Origin: Meandrina meandrites | Taxonomy: Eukaryota; Cnidaria; Anthozoa; Scleractinia; Meandrinidae | Assembly: GCA_963693305.1 (NCBI GenBank) | Contig: OY855903.1 | Coordinates: forward strand, 21,339,755 to 21,403,754 | Reading direction: 5' to 3' | Length of the DNA stretch: 64,000 bases | Shown here: piece by piece, positions 35,481-45,516 of the stretch | Layout of the letters: each line of letters opens with the position of its first letter | How positions within the stretch are numbered: position 1 is the first letter of the stretch | Position numbers and translations under genes: made by a program | The notes under the pieces: generated by a model | The model's database searches: none | What the model saw: the letters and a program-made list of their open reading frames with translations, nothing else | What the model was told of the DNA's origin: nothing

Positions 35481-35929
35481 CGAACAGTAACTTTGAGTCA
35501 CTTTATATTCTGGGCCCATAATGAAGAAAATGTGATTATGAATATGAAGGAAGTATTCTTCTTGAATGTTAATTAAAAGCTAAAATTGAAAAGAATTTCT
35601 GTAGTGCAGTGTTTTGGTCAGCCAAATAGTAACTGAATAGCACTTAGTTTGTAAACTGTGTGATCAAATACGTTCCACGTTAAAACGGAGAAATAAAATC
35701 GTAAAAATCTTTGCTAATTTAGACCGGGTATCCAAACCTCCTTCACGGTTATGATTTTCTATGTTTTAACTTGATGAATTATTAACACATATCAGAAACT
35801 TCAATATGACCACACCAGAGGATTTACAAAACTGTGTTTGAAGTAAAAAATGCCTCGGTGGGTCTTTTTTATTTGTGAGTTAAAATACGTATCTTTCGTT
35901 AATTTGGTTCACCAGAGCAACTCTAAAAG

Positions 35930-37140
35930 ACCGAGGCTGACCCCGTTCGTTAAGAGAGCTCAGGAAAGCTCGAAGAACAAGCTTTGAGGTTGAGTGGTCT
36001 TCTTACAAATGGCAACGGAATCGAGTGACTGGCTTAATCAAGAACTCTAAAGACAGATATCATCGACAACTTTTAAACAATAATGCGGATTCCCCAGATA
36101 AGTTCTGGTCACAAATTAAAACATTGTATCCCACAAAATCACCTTCAAAGTCCGGCTCAGCATTTTTTGTAAATGGTCAGCAGGAACGAGAACAACAGAT
36201 AAAAAGCGTATTGCTAACACCTTCTGCAGTTATTTCACGAATGTGGCCGGATTATTAAAGTAAAGTTCCTTCCTACTTTGCGAATTAATCCGTCCTACAC
36301 AACAGAATTACCTTCAGCAAGTGGAAACAAAGAGTTTTTTCAAAAAGGTTCATGAATCCAAATCTACAAAGAGCTGAGAAATCTCGAATGGAAGAAAGCT
36401 ACTGGCTTAGATGACTTTCCACCTGGCTTGCTGAAAGATGCTGCTTCAGTAACAGCAAAGCCGCTGACTTTCATTATCAATTTATCACTTGGATCTGGAA
36501 CTGTTCCGGCTGATTGGGAAGAAGACAAAGTATTACCACTCTTAAGTCTTGCTTCTCAGATCGGCTCCTCAGCTGAGATAGATAATTACAGACCAATATC
36601 ACTTCTTCCCATCCTATCAAAGATCTTAGAGAAAGTGGTGTATAGTTAACTGATGTCCTATCTGGAAAGTAATAACCTCCTTTCTGATCATCAGTTTGGC
36701 TTTCGTTCAAAATCTCTACTGACCTAGCCGTTACATACTTTACATTCTTCACTCGGTCTTCTTTTCTCGCTATTTTCGCGCGTCAAGGTCTCATTTTTTC
36801 CCTTATCACACGTCACGCATAAACCCTTTGCTACACTCAATGAACTGATCATGAAACACAAAAAAAGGAAGACAGAAACGACGATTTTGGAACTGCAAAA
36901 AGGCTGAGTCGTCTCCAAGGTAAACAGCTCAATCTGACGGTAAATGGATTACCTATTAACAGCATAACCACCCTCCAAGTACTTGCATGGGTGTCCATTT
37001 AGATCCTGCATTGAATTTTGAAACGCACTTCAACAAAACCTACAACAAAGCGGCTGGCAGAGTCACTCTGCTGCGGAAAATTCATTCTTCCATTACTTTT
37101 GCTTTTGCTCTATTTACGTACTTTACCAAGCTTGCTCTTT
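35930..37140 (+). mobile_element. Non-LTR retrotransposon (LINE) remnant with reverse transcriptase pieces
   Basis: Translated fragments in changing frames match a LINE reverse transcriptase of the jockey/CR1 type. They include DKFWSQIKTLYP (near 36100), AKPLTFIINLSLGSGTVPADW, DNYRPISLLPILSKILEKVV, then after a stop LESNNLLSDHQFGFR (about 36665-36710). After a gap, LNLTVNGLPINSITT and a frameshifted YLGVHLDPALNFETHFNKTY occur (about 36935-37050). The FADD catalytic region is missing between 36735 and 36890. It is a decayed, internally deleted copy with several stops and frameshifts. The DNA flanking it on both sides is also present at 63540-64000 without the LINE. Confidence 0.85.
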
Positions 37141-37330
37141 ATTAGCGATTCTACAATGAACACGATAACTATAGCATGTGAAATATTGCAGTTTTTTCTT
37201 AGTCTTATGAGTCTAATGACTTATTTATAACAGGAGAAAATAAGAAATTTATCTATACGTAACTTGGAAACAAAGTTGTGCAGCTGAATCGCGTGATTTT
37301 TCAACGGCAGATGCTTCGGCAAACAGGACT
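37140..37330. repeat. Duplicated block, copy at about 63800-64000
   Basis: GAGTCTAATGA.TT.TTTATAAC, GAAATTTATCTAT.CGTAACT, TGATTTTTCA and GATGCTTCGGCAA match the last 200 bases of the window in order. Together with 35795-35940, which matches 63540-63715, this marks a duplicated flank upstream of units B and E, split here by the LINE. Confidence 0.75.
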
Positions 37331-38050
37331 TCGTCTTTCAGCATTTTATATTTTTCAAAACTTTTTATGCTGCCGAACATTCATGTCAGTTTCCAAAAGT
37401 GCCTTCCAGCGAGACAGCATAAAGGCACGTTTAAAGCAATCACTCACCTTCCTGATCAACTTGCGTGCATCAAAAGCTGCAGACAATAATCTTTATACTG
37501 GAAAGGAAGGAGAGAGTTATGTTAGATTTAACGTTCAATCAAGTAAAGAAGCAAAGAAAACAAAGTACTTACAAGTCAGCCGAGTAGCTATGTCTTTGTT
37601 TAGAACAAGAGTAGATGAATGAATCTCGAAAAACATGCAATTTTGTGAAATAAAAATAACTATGTTTAGACTCAAGGTTAATTTCTAACAAGGAATCTTA
37701 TTCGCTAGAAGATTTTTTTGTTTGTAAGCTTGTCCAATTAAATGAAGTCTTCCATTTTTAAGCCGCCAAATAATGACGTGTTGCATATTAAAGATGATGA
37801 CTTTGAATGATTTTGATGAATATTTTTTTCCATACGGCCTATAGTTTTGAAAGTTGATACAATTTTCAAAAACACAAACCAAAATCAAAACACAATTTTA
37901 ACTAATTTTTAATGGAATTTACAAACCGGCTTCTAAACGGTATTCGTAAAATGGTAGTCAGTAGGTTCGTACCCTAATTTACACGATTCGTATCCACGTT
38001 CGGTCGGTTCGCACCTAATCCTCTGGCCGTTTCGTACCCGTATCATATTA

Positions 38051-39392
38051 GGGACTTTAAGATACACTACAGCGAGGCGCTACTCCGGCTACCATGACCG
38101 GAAAGGTCTGCAGGAGAGTACGAGCGCTTTCCATTTACATGGAATTTTTTGTGAGAATGTTTCGACAAATGGAACAGTACAAATTTTTTCAACACGTAAA
38201 CGGAACGGAAAGAGGCTGTTCCTTTTGAAAATTCCATTCTGATAGCACTGCGAGAGCCTGGGTCACAAAAAGAAAATGGCGATCGAGGGTGAAACTTTTC
38301 TACTGAATCTTCCGTCTTCATGAAGCCTTGGAGAAAGTTCAAGGGAAAATCTCTCGCTGCTTGTGAAGGAACGTTCTCTATCATTCTACACTCGACAGGA
38401 ATTTTGGATTAATTTGAATCGATTAAACGGGTACGTTTCAGCGTTCTTTGGGTCACTTGTCGACCTTGCTCTATGAGCGAACAGACTGGTTGTTGCAAAT
38501 GGAACAGAAATTTTTCGGTCATTCCGGGAGAAACGGGAAAAGAGGAATACCTCTGAAGGTTTTCCTTTTTTTCCGAAAAATGTCCAGTGGAAAGGCCCGT
38601 TCCATTTGATTTCCCACCGGAACAACCGGTTTTTCCACACAAATGGAAAGCGCTCTACGTCTCGGCAGTCTGCCAAATTTAGTGTAAGGAGGAAAACAAA
38701 CTACAAAGAAGCACAGTCTGAGGAATGGAAGGTCACTTTTATTTAGTTTCTTACAGCCAAATGGCTTCGCTTAGAGAAAGATTGTTATTGTTTACTTTGG
38801 TAGGTCCAAGAGATTAGTTCTGAACGAAAGCTTATGCTATACACTTTCTAAAACGATAACAATTGCAGAATTTGATTAATGAAATGTTTATAATTTGAAA
38901 GAGACGAATATCTCAACGAATATCGAGTTAAAAGCTGAAAGATACCAGCACTCACAGAAGCAAAATATTATCGGATACTTATCCAGATAAAGTGCATCTT
39001 CCCTGAACTCTCAAAGCAAGCTTTTAACTTTAAACAACTCGCGCTGAAGAAGAATGTTTATCTTCGTCATGCCGACACTTTCATCAAACGAATTCAAATT
39101 AAAAATTTACAAGCGTATGAGCGACAAACTCAACAAATATTCGACTGAAGTTGATTTCAAAGGATACATTTTGCGTTGGAACTCTGAAACTGCTGAGAAA
39201 TTCGTAGAAAAAGGACAGAGCAGAGGATTAAACCCACGTACTAGCCACTACGGTAAAACCTCCTAGTTCAGGTAGTCAGATTTCACGCTACGGCCGGACT
39301 CGACCGACTGACATGCGCAGTGTCTTATCTTGTGTGAAATTTTACTTCCTGCAGCCGTAGTAGCGCCTCGCCGTAGTGTATCTTAAAGTCCC
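38051..39392. mobile_element. TIR DNA element, 1342 bp
   Basis: The left end GGGACTTTAAGATACACTAC (then AGCGAGGCGCTACT) and the reverse complement of the right end match over about 40 bp with two differences. TA flanks both ends, fitting a Tc1/mariner-like target duplication. The interior holds a region rich in AAATGGAA and TTCCATTT words and no intact transposase. It is a non-autonomous or heavily decayed copy. Confidence 0.9.
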
Positions 39393-39619
39393 TACTGATG
39401 TAAGTCAGGATGAAAGTTTAATAAATCAACTGAAGAATATTGAAATAAAGTCTACCCTATTCCAACTTTCGTATTACTACCCTATAGGGAGTAAAAACGT
39501 TGCATATTTCCCGTTCTTTAAGCTTGAGCAAAAAGTGACCACCTTGGCAAACTGCCCAGTAACCATTTAAGGCTTTTTAACATTAGCTAACATTGGCCTC
39601 TATTTATTGTGCACTTTGC

Positions 39620-40094
39620 TTATAGTGTATATGACAGATTTTTTTATTTGCTCGATCGAATCTACATGGGATACTGATTTGAGCATCGTTTTAGCCGTTC
39701 GAAAACGTGAAATTTCACTTCCTGTTGGGTCAAAAACCGTGTGAGGACAGAACCTGCCGTGACGTCAAAACCAGAACGCAAGAAACAAGAAACTGAAGAA
39801 ACAGACAAACTGAACAGGGAATTTACTAAGTTGTGTTGCCAGGAAACCGGAACAAACAGCAGCAACATTCTGAAGTAAATTCCTTGTTCAGTTTGTTTGT
39901 TTTTTGTGAGCACGTAAGGGTTTTGACGTCATATCCCCACGCAGTTTTTTGACCAAACCGGAAGTGAAATTTCACGTTTTTGGACTGTTTAAACGTAGTG
40001 AAAACAAAGATTTTGATTTTTTTTCCTAATGTTCAGATCAGCATCTCACGTAGATTCAATCAAGCAAATAAAAAGTCTGTCATATACACTTTAA
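39620..40094. mobile_element. Foldback TIR element, about 475 bp
   Basis: AGTGTATATGACAGA near 39624 is repeated inverted at 40076-40090, and the similarity runs inward for about 60 bp (TATTTGCT.GAT.GAATCTAC). A second inner inverted pair, CGTGAAATTTCACTTCC and GGAAGTGAAATTTCACG, adds to the palindrome. No coding capacity. Confidence 0.88.
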
Positions 40095-40872
40095 CACAAT
40101 AACATGAACAGCATACTGTTTGATACAAATCAACTTGATATTAAAATGAGCTAAGATGGGTACGAAACGACTAAATTGACTGGGTACGAATCGACTTTCG
40201 TGGGTACGAAACAACTGGTAAGCCTTAAAATAGCACGAAAACTGAAATTTAAATCTTGTAGGCTGCGTTGATTATGTCAATAAAAAGAAAAGAAAGCAAC
40301 CTTATAAACGATGCAGCTGATCGCAGGAACTGCCTCGACAAAACTGCTCTGAATAGCACCAGTTGGAAAAACTGACAAATGAAAAACTGTTAATGACGAC
40401 GGCAATAATGACAGAATAAAAGCACGGATTTAGATACAATTACTTACTTTCCAGTCGGCAAATGAAATGATTCTCGACAAAACAGGTTTGTGAATTTAAT
40501 TTAGCAACTACCTCATATTTTATGCGTTTTCAGTGTGGCATTCTTAGAAGCAATTTGTTCGCCAAAAACGCTTACATTCGTCCAATGGAATCAAGTCTAC
40601 CATTCGCTTGGCAGACTTGGTACAAGTTGCTAAATACGTTTTATTGTTTTCTTTTGTTTAGTTTTGAATGTTACGCACAAATTGTTAGATGTTGTTTCAC
40701 GGGTTAAATAAAATCACTTAATGAATTTTATTCAAAACAGCAAACGAGAAAACGAGAAAGAATTACAAAACGCACCCAGTAATCACACGAACCGCCCGTT
40801 AAAAATGAAGCAACTTGTCACAGTCCCATTGTAAACGTTTATGCAGGAATAGTACGGTTGTTTTTTCTCGGG

Positions 40873-41964
40873 ATTTAAAAGATCTGGGACACTGAATTCC
40901 AGCCTGTGTATGCATTTCCATAACTGGGGCAATAACCAACCCAGAATCCCATGCGCACTTTGCCTTTGTGGATGTTGAAGAAGGCATTTTGTTAATACAA
41001 TTAGGTTATATTTAGATTTTTATATAGTTCTTCAGCAAATTATTTTTCTTATTGTTAATTGTAAAAAGTGTAAGTTTCGTTTTTGATTTCATAGAAATTG
41101 TAAATAGGTTCTTATTCTTTGCATTTACTGTAATGCGCATTTGATTATTTTATAGAAAATGCGCAATATAAGTATTAAATATTATTATTTTATTATTATG
41201 TTGTTACAGTTACCGCTGCGGCAGACACGGTGGGGATTTAGAGACTACTGATCCCGGTACACAATACCGTCAATTGGCAGGGGATCTGTACATTCAGCAC
41301 CGTTGAAAGTGAAATACCAGTTTCCGCAAAAATTGATGCGGCCAGTGACTCTGAGTGTCTAGTAAACATTGAGGACTGTGTCAGAGAAGTTCTTGGTGAA
41401 CACACAGCTGTGCAAAATGAATAAGAGAAAAGAAATCAGAGAAATCGATTAATTTCACTTCAGCAATTCAGTTCAGACGAAGCTATTCACTAATGAATGA
41501 TACTGTTATTTGTGTGTTCCAGCATGATTTTCTGGCCAAAAGAGTTTCTGAAGTTTTCCTTTTGTGTTTCAATGTTATTTAAGTCGCTATAAAACTTCGA
41601 ATAACTACATCTTGAAACAGGAAAACTAAAGCTTTTTTTCAATACATCAGACAATCCACCTTGATCAGACCATGGTCTCCGCCATCATTCAAGCTTGTCC
41701 TGATGCAAATTCTTTCCAGTTCTTCTAAGACATCGATCGCACCAAATGTCCCATGGACTCCACTTGTTCCAGTCTCTCCGCACTCCTCTTTTTGTCCGCT
41801 AGGACCCTGGGTCCCAGGTTCTCCCTTTAGTCTTTGCATTCCTGGAGGTCCCACTGGTCCAGTCCTTTGATTTCCGTCACGACCTGTCCATCATGTCCTG
41901 GTATCCCTGGGGAACTAGGCTTGCCATGTGTGCCGGGTTAACATGCACAACAGAAAGAAGATGG
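40873..41964 (-). pseudogene. CTHRC1-like pseudogene, unit C
   Basis: Exon 2 (41964-41660) and exon 3 (about 41408-40873) are recognisable by homology to unit A, but the frame is lost. The collagen exon carries an in-frame TAA after its Cys-rich start (PSSFCCAC) and is about ten bases shorter than in unit A. The C-terminal exon is split by a 226-bp retroposon fragment at 40978-41203, has a damaged acceptor region, and lacks the end that encodes EEVPKPQA. Remaining traces include sequence for FTFNGAECTD, LPIDGI and VRMGFWVGYC. No exon 1 was found upstream. The collagen exon start and intron sequence are closest to unit A. It cannot make a CTHRC1-like protein. Confidence 0.9.
40978..41203 (+). 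mobile_element. Retroposon 3'-end insertion in the exon of pseudogene C
   Basis: The insert is flanked by ATGTTG on both sides (40972-40977 and 41198-41203), a target-site duplication in sequence that is continuous in the intact units (GATGTTGTTACAGTGCCCC). It contains AATGCGCA repeated in a stem-like arrangement and ends in TATTAAATATTATTATT, typical of the 3' end of CR1/L2-like LINEs or SINEs that share such tails. It has no coding capacity. Confidence 0.85.
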
Positions 41965-43551
41965 CTTAAAAAATAAAGACAACTCATTCACCCCACATAT
42001 ATACTTCCACTTACAATTACATTACAACCCCTTACAATACACTGTACGCACACTCAAATAACAGTTGATTACTTGATTATACTTTTTAAAGTTTCCGCTC
42101 CTTTTACTCAGACTTTTGTAATTTCTATTTATAATGCAGAGAAAATCGTTTACAGTTCATTGGCAACCACAATCATGTAAAGTGATAGACAGTTTTTCCA
42201 TATAGAATATTCCGTCTCTTGGAAGTCCATAATGGTGAATTATTTCTCCTCTTTTCAGAGTGGATCTAACGCACGCGTGGCATGCAGAGCCAAGCAGTGA
42301 CATCGACGAGGAGAGCTCAACCAAATGTCCGATAAGGCAAGATTTTGTTGTTTTGTTCTGTTGCCAAAAAAGGGTAGTTGGTTTTGTTAACTTTCCCTTG
42401 AAGTACTCGCTCAACCTGTTTTAGTAGACAGTCTAACCATGAGAGATGCCGTCTAACTTGAGAATTGATTATTGCTTGCTCGTATTTTCATTTGCTAAAT
42501 AAGTGTAAGTGTTAATGTGTCAATTGGCTAACTGGCTCTATAAGAAGGCTATTTTTTCCATGCTTGAAGGTCATCAATCTAACTGTTTCAATATAACTAT
42601 TAACCATTTTAAGTGAATTGTTTGATGTTGAATATTTGAGTTTTGGGTGATTACGTTTGTTTGACAGAATCTCAAAAGTAAATATACCGTGAAGACTTCC
42701 TGTAAAGTTCACAGAATTTAGGTTGATTTGCTGATGAGTTCGAATAAGAACGAAACAGCTGTCCACGGTTGCAATCCTGCTATATCGGTTCTAGCCATGT
42801 TGGTGTCTCACAAAGTTTACTTTTTTTACGTAGTATGATCAGCCTTTCAGCATTGTTTGTCATTTTATTATTTTCCTGCTGATTAGATCCCTCGTTGGAT
42901 CCTACGTTAGTAGCATTTTCGTTCGCGGTCCCTTGCTTATTGTTTTGATTTTAAAGCCATATATTATCTCGTGACTTCACTGCATTAGAATGGTCTTTTC
43001 TTTATAAATTTAAGGCCAAAAAATAGTCTGTAAAACGTGTAAAAGCCAAAACCATTGAATGGTGGTGAAGCATTTGAAACGAAACCGCACGATTTAGCAT
43101 CATCGACTGAAACAAAATGTTGAACGAATTTTTTTGACTGAGGGAAAAGAAGTCTACTGGATAAACTGAGTCGTCGTTGAAGAAGTGGTGTTGAAAATGC
43201 AGACGGTTTTCTTAGAATGTGAAAAAGGACAAACAGCCTCAACTGAACAGTTTAAGCGATATTCCTAAAAACAACAGAAGGGTATATTATACAACAGTGC
43301 AATTAAGGTTCCTCTAACACTTCACGGTTGTGGTTTTTGGTTGGGCTTGGAATTAACTGGTACGATCTTGGCTTGTTACTCACTTTCAATATTAATGCTG
43401 TCGATCAAATATAGAAAAAAAAAAATAGCCAAGAGAATATTGAACATTGTCAGTCTTTCTACTTTTATTTAATTGCAGCTGCGAAGTTTAACGTAAAACA
43501 ATTACAAAGCACACCCAGTTATCAGAGAAACTACTCCATATATTAGCGGAG

Positions 43552-43610
43552 CTCCCCAGCGGCCCGAAGGGCCGCAGAGCGGAGTCCCATAGGTTTCATG
43601 CGAGCATAGA
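43552..43610. repeat. GC-rich palindromic patch
   Basis: AGCGGAGCTCC and GGAGTCC-like ends surround GCGGCCCGAAGGGCCGC, itself a perfect stem with a short loop. It is followed by a GCGCGTGCGCGTGCGC run near 43675. In the paralogous block near 58260-58370 the corresponding place reads GCGGAGCATCC followed by a GTCC tandem. Likely a dispersed repeat end. Confidence 0.5.
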
Positions 43611-43899
43611 AAATTGGAAAACTATGCGTTTGAGTTTTCATGGTCAACGTGGCTAGCGGCATGGCTCGCGGGCGCGTGCGCGTGCGCTCTACATACATAT
43701 ACGTACAAAGTTGCACAAAATGGCGGCCACACTCCAGAAAAAGCTTGACCTGGGCCTCCTATATGTTTGATATTGACGAATCGATTGGGTGAAAAGGCGG
43801 CAAAAGCTCATCGCGGAAATAAAAACTTGTGAAGAAAGTCAGCAGCAGAAAACATTTCTTCGTTCTTATTTTTTACCCCACCACATCTAAAGTTTTTAT

Positions 43900-44700
43900 A
43901 TACTTATAGATTTTTTCTCACATCAAAAAATGATCTGGACATTTCATATCAACTTAAACGAAGCGATTGCATGAAAAGGCGGCAAAATCTTTGGTACGCT
44001 GTTTACCTTTAAGCTGAATGAAAGACGCGAAGAAAGCCGTTGGAGAACATAGGTCTTCGTGAATATTTCTCGCTCTATTTACTCATCTACATCATGGAAA
44101 CTTATGCCAAATGATTTGGGACAACCTCGTAACGGGAGGATCCGAGATAATTGCAGACTTGAACATGATATATCGAACTACATGTCAAAAAGAGCGATGA
44201 CCAGGGTTCGACCTGCCGCTGAGCAAGGCTGAAAATCACTGAATTGAGCTCAAATAAAAGTGAACTCAGAGCTGATCAAGTTCACTGAAGTGAAGGATAA
44301 AAGACTGTTAAAGGCTACGCCGATAGAAAGAAAGAAATTGATCTTCGCTGATAATTCATATAATAAATGTCGGTGGTATTGGAGTAAGCTTACAACGAAA
44401 CTGCCATGTTCGTCTCCGATATTTTTATTGGGCTGGTTTGGAAGCTTTGACCTGCAGAATTTACAAGCCTTCTCAATAATGAGGTAACAAACGTAAAATG
44501 TATGCACGAAGCATAAGCCTAATTTTATATTGAGAGAATCATACATCATTTTTGAAGTTGTGTCGTTTTTCAGATCTTCCCGTAAAAATTTATCAAACCT
44601 GTTCATGTTTGTACATTTTATACAGACATTGTTTATTAAATATTTCGCTTAGACGAACTATTTTCTGTTTTAATTAGTAGAGTTAACTATGATGTTCATT
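43900..44700. repeat. Segmental duplication, copy at about 58530-59370
   Basis: Shared words in order include TGAAAAGGCGGCAAA, GAATATTTCTC, TTTACTCATCTACATCATG, ATGCCAAATGATTT.GGACAA and GACTTGAACATGATATA. They also include CATGTTTGTACATTT and GTTTATTAAATATTTCG. Here the block lies downstream of unit D, while the copy lies inside intron 2 of unit E. Confidence 0.85.
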
Positions 44701-45384
44701 ATTGGATTTTGAAAACAAATTATTAACATCAAAATCACGGTGTCGGCTCGCTTGCATTTGTGAATGTTTGAATCTCGTATTGTGGCATTTTTACATATTT
44801 CCTCTTGAACTTAATTTTTCTCCACGCATTTTCATTTGTTTTCAATTTATATTTCGAAGTTTTCATTATCAATGTGGGCTTTACTTGTGGCTCCTTTATA
44901 CCTTAACGAATTTTCCTAATTTTCCTAACTTTTGTAATTTTCGCAGTTTGTCTGTTACACTGTGGAATTCACTTGTGGTTTCATGTGCCTTTACATAATT
45001 ATTTTGCAGTGATGACATGAAATCGTGGAAACGACATGAAACATTTTTATCGTAATTTTATTGTTAAACTTTTCGCAATTCTCTTTTAATTCGCAGCTCT
45101 AAACTAAGTGTCATTGCCATTTCATCTTTGACCAATTTGCACTGACGTTTAGTTATTTTTGCAGTTTTCTCAAATTTTGAAAAAATTCCAATTTCTTCTT
45201 GGGGCCTTGTCGCAGTTTTTATCAGGGCCACGTAGATATCCCATCTGGAAGGTTTGTGCCTTCCCTAGCCAGTAACAATATTTAGCAAAAGCTGCATTTA
45301 ATCCTGCACATGAGGAGAGTTCCGCAATTGCAAACAGAAGAAAAAAACAGACGAGTATCCATTTCTTTGTCAATCTTCCTGCCT

Positions 45385-45390
45385 TTTAAT
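45385..45390 (-). terminator. Probable polyadenylation signal of unit D
   Basis: The minus strand reads ATTAAA in ATTAAAAGGCAGGA, the position occupied by AATAAA in units A, B and E, about 130 bases after the stop codon. This is a one-base weaker variant. Confidence 0.5.
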
Positions 45391-45516
45391 TAAAACAGCA
45401 AATGAGAAACAATTACAAAGTGAACCCAGCAATCATACGAACCGCCCTTTAAAAAAAAGCAATTTATCACAGTCCCATTAAGCGTTTATGCAGGAATTTA
45501 TGTTTCTTCTCGTGAT

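Larger units (their letters stand above)
41965..45380. other. Intergenic region between units C and D
   Basis: No exon is supported here. At 43552-43610 a GC-rich palindromic patch (AGCGGAGCTCC, GCGGCCCGAAGGGCCGC) stands out. From about 43900 to 44700 the sequence matches 58500-59370 in intron 2 of unit E. The open frame at 45170-45373 lacks an ATG start. Confidence 0.55.

Noticed and set aside
45170..45373. 67-codon minus-strand frame with a signal-peptide-like start (KKWILVCFFLLFAIAELSS), partly repeated at 56500-56567
   Set aside because: The first codon is TTG, no in-frame ATG exists before an upstream stop, and the copy near unit E loses the frame. It starts just after the polyadenylation signal of D, so it is duplicated 3' flank and not a supported gene.
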